Shown: positions 23,500-34,617 of the stretch, piece after piece
Layout: each line of letters starts with the position of its first letter
Position numbering within the stretch: position 1 is the stretch's first letter
From: Thuidium tamariscinum
Taxonomy: Eukaryota > Streptophyta > Bryopsida > Hypnales > Thuidiaceae
NCBI GenBank assembly: GCA_947034885.2
Contig: OX344751.2
Location: 44,731,082-44,795,081, forward strand
DNA length: 64,000 nt
Direction of reading: 5' to 3'
Made by a program: the position numbers and the translations under genes
The notes under the pieces: generated by a model
The model's database searches: none
What the model was told of the DNA's origin: nothing
Seen by the model: only the letters and a program-made list of their open reading frames with translations

Positions 23500-24228
23500 A
23501 AAAATTTGACCAAAAACATGAGGTCAAAAATATTTATATTATTTTTAAGCAAGAATATAAGAGAGACCTATTTGCACAAATATGGAGGACATAGAACAAT
23601 GTATTTTTGAATCCCTTAGATAAAAATATGTCTGCTACTATAGAAATATACTACATGAATTTTAGCTCCAAGTCATTAATTTGAACCACTTTTCATAATC
23701 AAAACCCCTAATCCCCAAAGTATGACAAATGATCAAAATTGGTTTTTAAATATAATTTATTTTAATTTTTGAAAGTAAAGGATATAAATACAGTTACAAC
23801 ATCTAGTAACAATTAAATTTCTTTTTTTTTGCATTGGATTTACAATTCAAAAGTTATAGCAAGGGGCAAGAGAGCATGTTGCAAAAATGCACACATAAGA
23901 GGTTTTTTCAGGGGTCTGAGAGACTGTTTTAGCCTTGTTCCCCAGTTTGTGAATCTGTTAGATTAAATAATAATAATAAAATATTAAAAAATAAAATAAA
24001 AATAAAATAAAAATATTACTAAAAATTTATTATTATTTTTAAAATTAAATTAAATTAATTTATTAAAATATTAATTAAATATTAATATATGATGTGGCAG
24101 TCTCTTGGCTACATCAGATCGCCTCTATGGCAGCTTTCAGCGAGTTCCCACAGTCCGGGAATTCGCCGTCTTCTACACAAGCTGAAAAACCTCTTATGTA
24201 AAATAGTTGGTGTTTCTTGCAATGACTC
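23500..24228. mobile_element. One-armed foldback-family copy, interrupted
   Basis: It ends at 24210-24228 with GTGTTTCTTGCAATGACTC, the inverted foldback terminus. The region before it parallels the right arm of 11730-12816 (AAAACCCCTAATCCC near 23701, ATTCAAAAGTTATAGC near 23846). It is interrupted at 23895-24197 by another hairpin-ended insert. The left end is approximate. Confidence 0.4.
23895..24197. mobile_element. Hairpin-ended A/T-rich insert, about 303 bp
   Basis: ATAAGAGGTTTTTTCAG at 23895-23911 is inverted as CTGAAAAACCTCTTAT ending at 24197. Between them 23962-24090 is almost purely A and T (one C), made of AATAA and TTAAT runs. It looks like a MITE or simple-sequence expansion inside the foldback copy. 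Confidence 0.4.
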
Positions 24229-24329
24229 AAATATATATAAAATTAACGTCGAACAATTGTCGATTCATACACCTCTAAATTTCAAGTGTTCAACCAAATA
24301 ACTTTGCAGTTGTTTAGACTTCCGTGTCA

Positions 24330-25170
24330 TTTAAAGTCTAGATACTTTTAACCCTCATTCCCTCAAAGGCCGTAGTGACCTATAACTATATTTTCAAATT
24401 TTATTTTGCAAATATCTAGAATGTATTATTTTGGGTATATTTTTTGAAGCCATGTGATTACATGTCTTCAAAATGATATTAGTTGCAAAAACTACACATT
24501 TTTAGAGAAGGTTTTGGATTTGAAATCTATGTGAATTTTTGTATAAAAAATAAAAAAATTCATATCAAATGTAATATATGCTCAAAAATATTTCAAAAAC
24601 TCTTCACGTGCGAATGATATACTGTAGAATATCATGGTGCATATTTTCTTATCAAATCATTCTTTAAATTAAAAAATTAAAAACTCCATAGATTCCAAAT
24701 TCATATTTTTATATTTTCTAATTTTGGATCAATATTTCTCAAAAGATCTTGTATTAAAAAATTTGCAAAAGATTTACAAGTGAATAGCCAAAGTATATCA
24801 ATGAAAATCAAAATTTCAATACAAATCTTATGCTTTCCTTCAAAACAAAGTTCACAAATAGAAACTCAAAACTTCTAGTTGGGTTTCATTGGTAGCATTG
24901 AATGCAAGGTTAGCCTTAGTACTATAATTGATGTGCTCTTTGAGCTCCCTCCAAAAGAAATATCATTAGAAATTTTAAAAGTGGTATATTTAAGCTTCTA
25001 AGACACTACCTTCAAGGCATCACAACAAATTTTAATCTTAACAATTCTTAAAATGTTGAACATTGAATAATAATTAAAATATTTGAAGCTAGTGAAGCTT
25101 TAAAACATTTAGAAATAAGATTTATGTAGAAATTGAGGCTTAACTTTCAAAACGCCTTGTGGACTTGCAA
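24330..25170 (+). repeat. Dispersed repeat R2, copy 2
   Basis: Diverged partner of 4740-5560, in the same orientation. Landmarks are CTATAACTATATTTTCAAA, ACTCCATAGATTCCAAATTC and AGCTTTAAAACATTTA. It is non-coding. Confidence 0.5.
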
Positions 25171-25721
25171 TGTCTTTTAAGGCTTAAAAAAAAAACTTCT
25201 TTCATAATGATAAAACTATTGGTACAAAGATATATCAAGAAAAAATGTACATAAACTCAAAAAAAATGTATTAGTCATTAAAAGCATAATATTTTTAGTT
25301 CTAAATTTGACACGTACAACATTATAGCAATAGTGAGAAGTAAGAGATTAATAAAGTTGTAAACCTCATAGAGACACTAAATCCAATAAGCCCAACCATT
25401 TTCGGCCCAAGACATTAAAGTAGTCATTTAAGTTTGTATCCTATGTTTATCTTCCTCCAATCAAGGATAAATATAAAAAATTGCATCTTTTTTGTAGTTG
25501 TATAGTGTCTTGTATTCTTTACCTCTCCTATTGTATTCACTCTTTTTTTTTGGGACTAATTTGGGACCTTTAAATCCAAATTTGAATTCAGAACTTCAAA
25601 ACATTATCATAACTGAAATGGAAAATGAAAAATTTAAATGTTTTCCTAAAGATAATTTAACCATGTACTTTAAATGGACATTTTTACGTTCATATTTCTA
25701 GCTATCTTTGGAGGCAGTTTA

Positions 25722-26700
25722 ATCCTTCACCACTTGAAGGTACCAACAATGACCTCACATAGTCTTGAAGTCTAATTCCAAGTATTGTAACTTTTGCTAC
25801 AGATGTCTAAATCGAATCTAATTTGTTGGATAATCTATACTCTCTTTCTTGGTTTTGGTAATAAATTTTTTAGATTAATAAAACATGTACTGATTTTTAG
25901 GTAGCCATTCATAATTCACAAGTTCAATTTGAGTTCATCAATTGCATTTTGATGGTTTCATCTTTAGAGGCTTGTATCTCTTTCATCCAATGTTTGTTTT
26001 CAATAAAATTTGTTGGGATTTTATGTTCTATTTAAGTCTAGTTATTGTAATAAAATAATCATGCCAATCCAACTTGTTTTGAATGTTTGAAAGCATTTCA
26101 AAATTCAAGATCTCAACATTTTTGGATTATGGTTCACTTTGGAAGTGTATTTTTGTCATATAGTACCTACTTTGAATAATTTTAAGAAAAAAGTTGCACA
26201 TATTCACCTAGTTTGTGTGGACAAAATTTCATCCTAAGTTAAGAAGTTATGAGTGATTGAGAAGCATTTTAGTAGAAGGAGGTTGACGCTTAGATGCATT
26301 ATTTGCAACTTTTCTTACTATTTTGACATTTCAAATTCAATTTGCACACACAATGAGTCAATTGAGTGATATTTTTTTTCACCAATGTACCAGGCCAATG
26401 TGTTTGTATAATGGCATTATTAAAGCACTTCATTGTTTTAATTTTTTTTCATTTGAGTAGGTTTTGAAATCAAATTTCACCTTCAAATGTGTTGCTAGGA
26501 AAATTTCAACATCCTTTTTCTACACCAAATCATTTTATCTTATAGTCTATATGGCCAAATGACTCTAATTGATTTTATTCAAGTCATTTATAATACGTAG
26601 ACTATAAAATTGTATGGCTGAGGTTTCTATACCTTAGTTATATTTTGTACTATGATACTTCAAACACAATGATGTTTTTAAAAGGCCCCCTTGACTTTGA
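25722..26700 (+). repeat. Dispersed repeat R1, copy 3
   Basis: A close relative of 16836-17770 over its whole length. It begins after a TTAA-containing CAGTTTAATCCTTCACCAC and ends near 26700. R1 copies lie upstream of Em genes A, B and C, so R1 was either part of the ancestral duplicated unit or hit each locus. It is non-coding. Confidence 0.55.
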
Positions 26701-26894
26701 GCAAAGGATAAGGGTTTGCTTACACCAAAAAAACTTAGGTTGGGGCTAAAAAAATGCTGAATGCTTTGATTGAAACTTTGGGTTTGATACCATTGCTATC
26801 TTCCAATCAAAACACTTCATTTCTTTCAACCCCAACCCAAAGTTTTTTGATGTAAACAGGCCCTAAGGACGTTTGAGTCCCGTTTCAAAGTTTA

Positions 26895-27375
26895 ATTTTC
26901 AATTCTAATCCGAGGCTTCTGCCAGCATAATCTCATACCCTGGTAACATAATCTCACACCCTGCCATGATTAAGGGACGTTAACACGCTCCAAGTTCCCC
27001 AGTTCAGTTGTCAGTTTGTCACCCGGTTGGGCCGCCTCCTTCCTGCCAAGTGGAACTTAGCGTCCCATCGTTCGAGTAAGCTCGAGTAGTGCGGTTCGCA
27101 GTTGCATGGCAACCAACAAGCTCTTCAAAATCAAAGTGTGGTGCAACGTTAGGCCCACAGCGTGCAGCTCCTCATGCATGACAAGTGGGGAGAGCCGGAC
27201 TAAACCAGTTTTTCTAATTCCGAAACTGTCTTAATTAGTCAGGCAGTTGCTCGGCTTGCAGCAGAAGCTTTTCCACCTGTCGATGATGTAGTTGCAGGAC
27301 AGTGGACACCAAACCGAGTCTGGATGAATGAAATGCTAATGTAGTCAACTGGAGGCCACACCAGCAACTATAAAG
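26895..27375 (+). promoter_or_regulatory. Em gene C promoter with RY and TATA boxes
   Basis: The RY element CATGCATG is at 27173-27180 and TATAAAG at 27369-27375, 166 bp before the ATG. The ACGTG core of A and B reads GCGTG here (CAGCGTGCAGC, about 27158), but an ACGTT lies just before it (27147). The shared AACACGCTCCAAGTTCCC block is at about 26981. Confidence 0.6.
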
Positions 27376-27534
27376 AGACAGCCAACTCATTGATCCTAAC
27401 ACATTCCATTTCATTCCAACACTTTCCTGTCTGCGCGTCATATTTCTTAGTTTCATTCTTTGATACTGTTGACAGAAGCTGAGCTTGCTCTCTAGTGTTT
27501 TTCCTGCCACTAAGTTTCCATCCTAGCTATCGCC

Positions 27535-28346
27535 ATGTCTGGAACGGAGGATTTGGACGCGCGGGCTGCAGCCGGCGAGACGGTGGTGCCTGGAGGAACG
27601 GGCGGCAAGAGCGTGGAAGCGCAGCAGCACCTTGCCGAGGGTATGCATCATGTCTGCGTCAATTGTGTTATCGTGTAGTCCCTCAGAATCAGAGCGTTCC
27701 ATGTTTCGTGATGCAATGTCGTCATTTCCTGTTGTGGTCGCGCGAGCTTTGGAATGAGAATGTGGGTCAGAAATTGTCTATGTAAGCTTGTCGATCATGG
27801 TGTGTAACGTTTCTCTACGTTCTGTATAATATCTTTTCCTCTAATCACAGCTTGTGTTCTCTCATTGAAGCGAAGGAATGGAAATGGAGAATGTACTTTG
27901 TATTTGATCTCAGTATCCGTCCTTGTCTGACTTCTGTAGTGTAGACTGAAGTTATTCGAGGTTGCAATTGCATGTGTGAAAGTAATGAACATGATCGTAA
28001 AGTGTGAAAGTTTGAAAGATTATAGGCTAATTTTTTTGATGCCTGTGGTGAACTTAGCTAACTGGTGCTTATCCATGCAAAAGTGTCGATTGTGACTGTT
28101 ACGAAATTAGTTTCAATTGTCATATATGTGCATTGGAGGACATTGAAGAGGTCTGTGGGTATATTGTGTTTGATGCGTGCAAATGCAGGGCGGAGCAAGG
28201 GCGGCCAGACTCGTGCGGAGCAGTTGGGGCACGACGGGTACGTGGAGATGGGCAAGAAGGGCGGCTCTGCCACCGATGGCAAATCTGGTGGCGAGGCAGC
28301 GGAAGCTGCCGGTCGTGAGATTGACGAATCCAAGTTCACTAACTAA
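27535..28346 (+). CDS. Em-like group 1 LEA protein, copy C
   Basis: Exons 27535-27640 and 28189-28346 flank a 548-bp intron. The predicted product is 87 residues. Exon 1 is identical in sequence to the other three copies. Exon 2 reads [10 protein letters not shown] where copy A has [10 protein letters not shown], and otherwise keeps the [16 protein letters not shown] motif and the ESKFTN end. The intron is nearly the same as that of copy D and unlike the middle of the A and B introns, so C and D share the more recent duplication. No disabling change is seen. Confidence 0.92.
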
Positions 28347-28507
28347 AGTAAATCAGCAGCGAAGCTGTGGAATGAGTAATTACAGTTCTGCACATTTGCA
28401 AGAGGAGAAGATGTAGAATGTTAGCTGCACTTGGAGATGTACATGATGTTGTCAATCGGTTTTGTAATGTATAGTGCGTTCTGTATGCACATAATATATA
28501 CAGTAAA

Positions 28508-28524
28508 AGAAGCAGTTTGCGTTT
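28508..28524 (+). promoter_or_regulatory. Small hairpin after Em gene C, partly degenerate
   Basis: AGAAGC-AGTTT-GCGTTT lies 162 nt after the stop. Two changes against copies B and D leave one G-T pair and one mismatch, so the stem is weaker. The following TTCGGCTTTA is conserved. Confidence 0.25.
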
Positions 28525-29606
28525 CTTCGGCTTTACAACGTTATCTAGCCATCTATAATTGATCTATTGTAAAACATCTTCGTGATGTGGCCTGCTTCTG
28601 ATCTATATTTCTCTACTGCCTAAAATTGTCCATTGTTAGATGTCCTTCATTGGAGTTATTACGTGTCGTTCTTTAAATGGATCGGAATCTGGTGTTGTTA
28701 TCTTAGTTACTACGTTTTGTTGTGGACGTAATAACTGATAAGTCGCATTTGAACGATTGAGACATTAAGATGATTAACTTAATAAGAGTGGAAACTTTTA
28801 GATCATCTTCCTAACTCCATGGCAAACAACAAGTTTGCTAATGCGGAACATATCATTGAATGCAAGATTAGTCATTATTCTGTGGTCTTCAAAATGAGAA
28901 GTCACAACATCAATACAAAAACTTGAGACTCTTCCATTTAGAATTGAATGCTTATAATTGATGAACCGGTAGATGGACAACTGAATGTTGATCTATGCTT
29001 CTACCGGCCCTGCAAATTAAAACAAATTAACTTCCTTCCGTTGAGTTTTCCCATGAACATGTTTGCAAGACTGATTGATACACATTACTACATATATTGT
29101 ATGAGACAGTTTTAAAGTTGCAACACGAAAATATTGGAGAGAAATTTTCCGGACAGAGTGAAGAACGAACTTTGTTGAAATGAAAATTCGGTACATGAAT
29201 TATAACATAGAATTTCAAACGACGAGGTTACAGACCAGAATAAGATCCCTGGACCACAATAAACGGCTGAAGGCAAAATAGTTTGCAGTTAAACTCAAAT
29301 CCCTGAGCCAGAAACTACTTTTAGTCACACTTCCACCTCTTTCAGAAAATTCAACGAAACTGTGTTTTATTGCGAAGAGATCATGAGCTAGTTCAACCAA
29401 GTCAGACACACACCACTTGCTAACAATATAGTAAAGTCCAACCATAAGTTCTCAGATTCACCATCGATTTAATCTGAATCCTCCACCCCCAGATTTAGCT
29501 GACTACTCGCAATCCTTATTCTGCAGAGAACTGACTCATAACGAGCTATTCATAAAACAAACTTCACCATAATTACTTCCTGGAAGCAGCTAGGCGCATT
29601 AGTTAG
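28525..29606. other. Flank between Em C and the S-protein gene
   Basis: Conserved with 36770-37834 in the second block. No gene is supported. The part from about 29450 is probably the 3' UTR of the minus-strand S-protein gene. Confidence 0.45.
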
Positions 29607-30032
29607 TTAATTCACGTGTGCATGTCCCTTCCAAATATAAGCTAAATATTGGTCCCCAGATCCGCTTTCCTGCCTGAAAAATCCTTCCTCGTTCACAATC
29701 CACAGACAATGCAGACACGGTCGTCGTCTCCGCCAATACAACAGCCAGAAGTCGTCCACCCACACGTCAAAGCTTTGCCATCGATTACCCCATTTGAAGT
29801 CGCAGTTGTATCGAGTGGTGCCCCAGATGTTGGGCTTGAATCCGAAGCCCACCAAGTGCCCATACACAACTGTTTGCTCCGCGAGGACGACGACATTGTT
29901 GGCCCGCTTGCACTGCACTTGGATCGGAGGCTCCCTCGCAATTGCACTGTAGATGTTCACATCCGCGGCGCTGCCGAAGGCTGTGTCGGCCGACGCCATC
30001 GCCACCATAAGCAACAGAAACAGGGGAACCAT
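29607..30032 (-). CDS. S-protein homologue (plant self-incompatibility S1 family)
   Basis: A single exon encodes 141 residues. The N-terminus MVPLFLLLMVAMASA is a signal peptide. The mature part has the S1/SPH pattern: a VNIYSAI strand, Cys41 (VQC), GFGFKPNIWGTTRYNC with Cys77, FDVWVDDF, then Cys106 and Cys109 (CLHCLW) and an EEGFF turn. Four cysteines match the two disulphides of the family, and SPH genes are typically intronless and 120-150 residues long. Members are small secreted proteins. The founding S1 protein of poppy controls pollen rejection; most homologues have unknown roles. The start is the ATG before the signal peptide; the frame continues upstream without another ATG. A TATA box lies about 110 bp upstream. 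Confidence 0.85.
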   Translation of the reverse strand: MVPLFLLLMVAMASADTAFGSAADVNIYSAIAREPPIQVQCKRANNVVVLAEQTVVYGHLVGFGFKPNIWGTTRYNCDFKWGNRWQSFDVWVDDFWLLYWRRRRPCLHCLWIVNEEGFFRQESGSGDQYLAYIWKGHAHVN

Positions 30033-30139
30033 AACGAAGCGAAGCGCTCTACACAATTGGACTGGTCACGGATTGTGAGTGAGAATGATCTTGAATGAGC
30101 TCACTGGAATGATCTTCGGTTTCGCAGGAAATCGAGTTT

Positions 30140-30150
30140 CATATATAAAT
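30140..30150 (-). promoter_or_regulatory. TATA box of the S-protein gene
   Basis: On the minus strand ATTTATATATG reads toward the gene, about 110 bp before its ATG. The same motif is kept before the pseudogene copy (near 38371). Confidence 0.5.
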
Positions 30151-31377
30151 GAATTTGAGTTTAGCATATTCTTTCAATCTACTTCTTTGAAGCATCTGGC
30201 TGGAAAGTACTTGACTGGAACAGCAAGCCAGTTTGTACCTTAGTTTACTGCACCTTGTTGCGACCTTAGCCTTACCCAAAAGCAATTAATTTGTGTAAGC
30301 TCTCATGGTCAGAGCATGTAAATGGGGTCTGTAATGACCATTAACTGAACATGAGTGCCTAAGATTTAATTCAAATCCACCTCCAATTGATTCTCTGGAA
30401 GTTCATGGTGTCCAGAGATACATTTTGGAGTTGTCTTTCAAATTTCCAACCTGTGAATGGAAGAGTAACCAACTGAAGGAAAATTCGATAGAAATTGACA
30501 GCAGGGTCTTGTACTCATTTGCATCCGGAGGCCTTCCAGTATACATCGTTGGTTTGGTAGCTTGCTGTCGAATGAACAGGTTCTTTTGTAAAAGCCAAAA
30601 TGAAATGTGCCCCTTCAGTGCAATCTTAAACGGAATTTGCATCCATCCAAACATACACTAGTTTTTGTTGGAGGCGGGCCGGTTGAGACATGCACTAAAG
30701 AGGCAAAATTAGTGCTGTGCAACTGTCGATCCTGGTGAGCAAATGAATACTTTTTTCATCTGTAGCATATTTCGGAATATCCAAATCAAACCAGCAGTAG
30801 CTCCTACGCAAGCAATGTCCTCTGGGCCATATCTTGATCTATTTTCAATGCCCATATTTGTTGATCCAATATCCTGATTGAGTCGAAGGCCCACAGCACT
30901 CCTCAAATTGATCCACTTGTTGCATTAACAAGTTTGGTAGCAATAGTACAATGACAGTGTATGTCCTCAGCGGCAAAGTATCAACTGTTTCACGTCGCGT
31001 TCTTGTCCCAATTGTACACTATCAAGGTCATTTTTTTCACGGCCCTGCAAGTCATCGATGAATCTTGCCATGTGGATAAGAGCATAATCAGTGTACGCAT
31101 ATATCCTTGCTGCCGTCGATGACTCGGAGGATATTCCCAGTCGTCTAATCCAATTGCCTCTAGTGGTTGGATCTAATCTGATTACCACGACATAATTTTC
31201 TGACATGTTTTCTTTAGTCTGTTTCAGTGAAGAGATGCTGAACATTAGACTCACCTGCCCAGTTTTTTTGGTTCTCAATTGTGCTCCATTTTCTTGCCGC
31301 CAGTGTGATGAAATACACAAGAAAATTGATGACCAAGTTTTCTGGTGACAAGAATCTATCTTTTCATGATAAGATCC
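30151..31377. other. Conserved non-coding part of the duplicated block
   Basis: It matches 38373-39558 closely. Minus-strand frames exist at 30403-30654, 30709-30906 and 30967-31320, but the frame is not kept between copies for the second and third, so coding is doubtful. It may be the S-protein gene's upstream region plus gene debris. Confidence 0.4.
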
Positions 31378-32589
31378 AATGCTGGGCCAAAATGCAATTG
31401 GTGCATATGGAAGTGTCAGGAAGGTGATGATTATGAAACTTCAAAGCACTCCTAGTTGAATTCTTTTTGCAGGGAAGACTTTGAATATCAAAAATGAAAA
31501 GGAGAAGTGTCAAAAAATTGTAAACGAGGCACAGGTGTCCAATGAAGCATCTAGGCATCATTAGATTTTTGTACTTGCATCCAAAAATGATGGAAGGCTA
31601 TACACTTCGGTAGAATGGTAGATCTTTAATTAATTGCACAACAAGGGAGATTGCAAGTCAAATTTGGAAAGAAGAATGGGATTCAAAGTATTTTTCCAAA
31701 CCACATATAGAGCAGTACCAAAATTTGAGGTTGAAATTATCCAGCCTCCAAAAAATAGATGCGAGAGCAAGAATTTTTGTGCCTAATGTTTTGGAGGCAT
31801 AAAAAAAGGCACCACATTGTTGGAGGGTCATTGCAAGAAAGGGTGACTACTTTCGTAGTGCTTTCCAATCTTAGCTCTTGTGCAAAGCCATAACCTTTGA
31901 TTGATGAATCCAATGTCCAAAACCAAAAAAACTATTTCTAGAGTTTTTGATTGCATTTGTACTCTATATTTTTCAGAATTTCTTTAAAATCATTTTATAT
32001 TTATAAGTTATTTTTGTTAATTTGTCAAACTTTCAAGATTGGAGGTCTTTCATACTATTGAGTAGTTTAAATTAATGATTTTCAATTGAAAATATGATTG
32101 TATACAAAGCAACCAAGTTTGAATGGAATATGGAAAAGTGCATGCCCATGATGTGAAGATGTTTAGCATCCTTAGAAATGTATGGACATATTAATTTAGC
32201 ACTTCAAACTAATTTAAATTTTAAATTAAAATGCCAACATCCATACATCAGTTGACTTTCGTCTAAGTGCCCAGAGTCTTCAAGTGACAATTATATAAGT
32301 TCACGTCAGTTTTTTTTTACCTTTTCAAAAAGTCAACTATGTCTTAACTACATTAGACAGGTAGGAGTTCTACTAGAAAGGTGAATTGGATGGATGGATA
32401 GGTGGATAATCCATCCAATATGACAACTCTAGTTTGTTTTTTCTTGGCCAAAATTTGTTGTTTGAGAATATAACTAAGAAAATACATACTTTGATGTTTT
32501 AATTTGTATACATACTTCATTTCTTTAGGTCCCAACCCCAAAATGCATACTTCATTTCTTCAAGCCCCAACCCAAAGATTTTTGATGTA
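31378..32589. other. A/T-rich spacer between the duplicated blocks
   Basis: No gene recognised. GGGTCATTGCAAGAAAGGGT at about 31827 resembles the foldback terminus. The stretch 32530-32589 already matches the DNA upstream of Em C (26790-26850). Confidence 0.4.
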
Positions 32590-32600
32590 AACAAGCCCTA

Positions 32601-32984
32601 AGGGCAAAACACCCATTCCCGTGCCTGTTCCTTGCAATGGACAATAGATTCACCTAAATATGTCAGTAGAGTTCCCTTAATGTATTCACCACATGTGTAA
32701 TTGTAATTTGATGACACAATTGAAGGACACATTGGAAAATCTGGTTGGCCGAGTGCTGATTTTTATAGGGTTCAATTTTGGGGGCACCTATAGGATGGTT
32801 TCACAGGTCTAGGGAGCCAACACTTTAAAAATTTGTAGAAATTACATACTGCAGCTGAAAATCTAATTTTTTTTTTAATATTCATAATTTAAACTCGCGA
32901 ATACTAGAAAAATATTATTTTTAGAAAATACTGCCTCCAACTATGCCAAATTCCTTATTTTGACGGTTTTGGGTGTTTCCACTG
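32601..32984. mobile_element. TA-flanked MITE, 384 bp, with empty site at locus C
   Basis: The ends are AGGGCAAAACACCC and, inverted, CAGTGGAAACACCC, with TA at 32599-32600 and 32985-32986. At locus C the corresponding sequence is uninterrupted: CAGGCCCTAAGGACGTTTGA with a single TA at 26864-26865. Locus B also has one TA (17945-17946). This shows insertion into a TA with duplication, typical of Tc1/mariner-type elements. It is related to 5715-6100. Confidence 0.8.
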
Positions 32985-33017
32985 TAAGGACGTTTGAGTC
33001 CCTTTCAAGGGTTAATT

Positions 33018-33486
33018 TTCAATTCTAATCAGAGGCTTCTGCCAGCATAATCTTATGCCCTGGTAACATAATCTCACACCCTGACATGATTAAGGGACGT
33101 TAGCACGCTCCAAGTTCCCTAGTTCAGTTGTCACCCTGCCGGTGGGCCGCCTCCTCCAGTTCCTGCCAAGTGGAACTTAGCGTCCCATCGTTCGAGTAGT
33201 GCGGTTCGCAGTTGCATGGCAACCAACAAGCTCTTCAAAATCAAAGTGTGGTGCAACGTTAGGCCCACAGCGTGCAGCTCCTCATGCATGACAAGTGGGG
33301 AGAGCCGGACTAAACCAGTTTTTCTAATTCCGAAACTGTCTTAATTAGTCAGGCAGTTGCTCGGCTTGCAGCAGAAGCTTTTCCACCTGTCGATGATGTA
33401 GTTGCAGGACACCACACCGAGTCTGGATGAATGAAATGTTAATGTAGTCAACTGGAGGCCTCCGTCGCCAGCAACTGGCTATAAAG
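33018..33486 (+). promoter_or_regulatory. Em gene D promoter with RY and TATA boxes
   Basis: The RY element CATGCATG is at 33283-33290 and TATAAAG at 33480-33486, 158 bp before the ATG. The core reads CAGCGTGCAGC as in copy C, with AACGTTAGGC just upstream. The 33220-33410 stretch is nearly identical to 27100-27290 of copy C. Confidence 0.6.
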
Positions 33487-33637
33487 AGACAGCCAACGCG
33501 TCGACTGCATCACATCACATTCTCACACTTTCCAAATTGCGCACCATACTTCTAAGCTTATTTCTTTGATTGCTATTGGCAGAAACAGAACTTGCTCTGT
33601 AGCGTTTTTCCTGTCACTCAGCTTGCATCCTATCGCC

Positions 33638-34452
33638 ATGTCTGGAACGGAGGATTTGGACGCGCGGGCTGCAGCCGGCGAGACGGTGGTGCCTGGAGGA
33701 ACGGGCGGCAAGAGCGTGGAAGCGCAGCAGCACCTTGCCGAGGGTATGCATCATTTCTGCTTCAATTGTGTTATCGTGCAGTCCTTCAGAATCGGAGCGT
33801 TCCATGTTTCGTGATGCAATGTCGTCATTTACTGTTGTGGTCGCGAGCTTTGGAATGAGAATGTGGGTCAGAAATTGTCTATGTAAGCTTGTCGATCATG
33901 GTGTGTAACGTTTTTCTACGTTCTGTATAATATCTTTCCCTCTAATCACAGCTTGTGTTCTCTCATTGAAGCGAAGGAATGGAAATGGAGAATGTACTCT
34001 GTATTTGATCTCAGTATCCGTCCTTGTCTGACTTCTGTAGTGTAGACTGAAGTTATTCGAGGTTGCAATTGCATGTGTGAAAGTAATGAATATGATCGTC
34101 AAGTTTGAAAGATTGTAGGCTAATTTTTTTGATGCCTGTGGCTAGCTGGCTGGTGCTTATCCATGCAAAAGTATCGATTGTGACTGTCTTTTACGAAACT
34201 AGCTTCGCATCGTCACATATGTGCGTTATGGAGGACATTGAAGAAGTCGATCTGTGACTGTTGAAGTCTGATTGATCAATACGTGTTAATGCAGGGCGGA
34301 GCAAGGGCGGCCAGACTCGTGCGGAGCAGTTGGGGCACGACGGGTACGTGGAGATGGGCAAGAAGGGTGGCTCTGCCACCAATGGCACGTCTGGTGGCGA
34401 GGCTGCGGAAGCTGCCGGTCGTGAGATCGACGAATCCAAGTTCACTATCTAA
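33638..34452 (+). CDS. Em-like group 1 LEA protein, copy D
   Basis: Exons 33638-33743 and 34295-34452 flank a 551-bp intron that is almost the same as in copy C. The product has 87 residues. Exon 1 is identical to A, B and C. Exon 2 has [10 protein letters not shown] and ends ESKFTI: the last residue Asn, present in the other three, is Ile (AAC to ATC). The core motif is intact. The C-terminal change is unlikely to abolish function, because this end is variable in Em proteins. Confidence 0.92.
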
Positions 34453-34617
34453 AGTAAATTAGCAGCGAAGCTATGGATTTGAGCAATTGCAGTTCTATAC
34501 ATTTGCAAGAGGACTAGATGTAGGATGTTTGCTGCAGTGGGAATGTACATGATGTTGTCAATCGTTTTTGCACACAGGTACAGTGTGTTTGGTACGCGCA
34601 TAATATACATATGTAAA

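Larger units (their letters stand above)
26850..31377 (+). repeat. Segmental duplication, copy 1 (Em C plus S-protein gene)
   Basis: This block is repeated at 32590-39558. It contains the Em C promoter and gene, the shared 3' flank, an intact S-protein homologue and about 1.3 kb of conserved non-coding DNA beyond it. The matched right edge is TCATGATAAGATCCAA (31361-31376 and 39546-39561). Relative to copy 2 it lacks the TA MITE at 32601, the 1.5-kb element at 35028 and some old flank near 34800-35020, which was probably deleted here because copies A and B keep related flank. Confidence 0.75.

Noticed and set aside
29649..30098. 149-codon plus-strand frame
   Set aside because: It is antisense to the S-protein gene, which has a signal peptide and the conserved cysteines.
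30403..31320. Minus-strand frames that recur at 38649-39435 and could be exons
   Set aside because: One pair keeps frame with 3-nt indels, but the others are shifted between copies, and I could not build an exon chain or recognise a domain.
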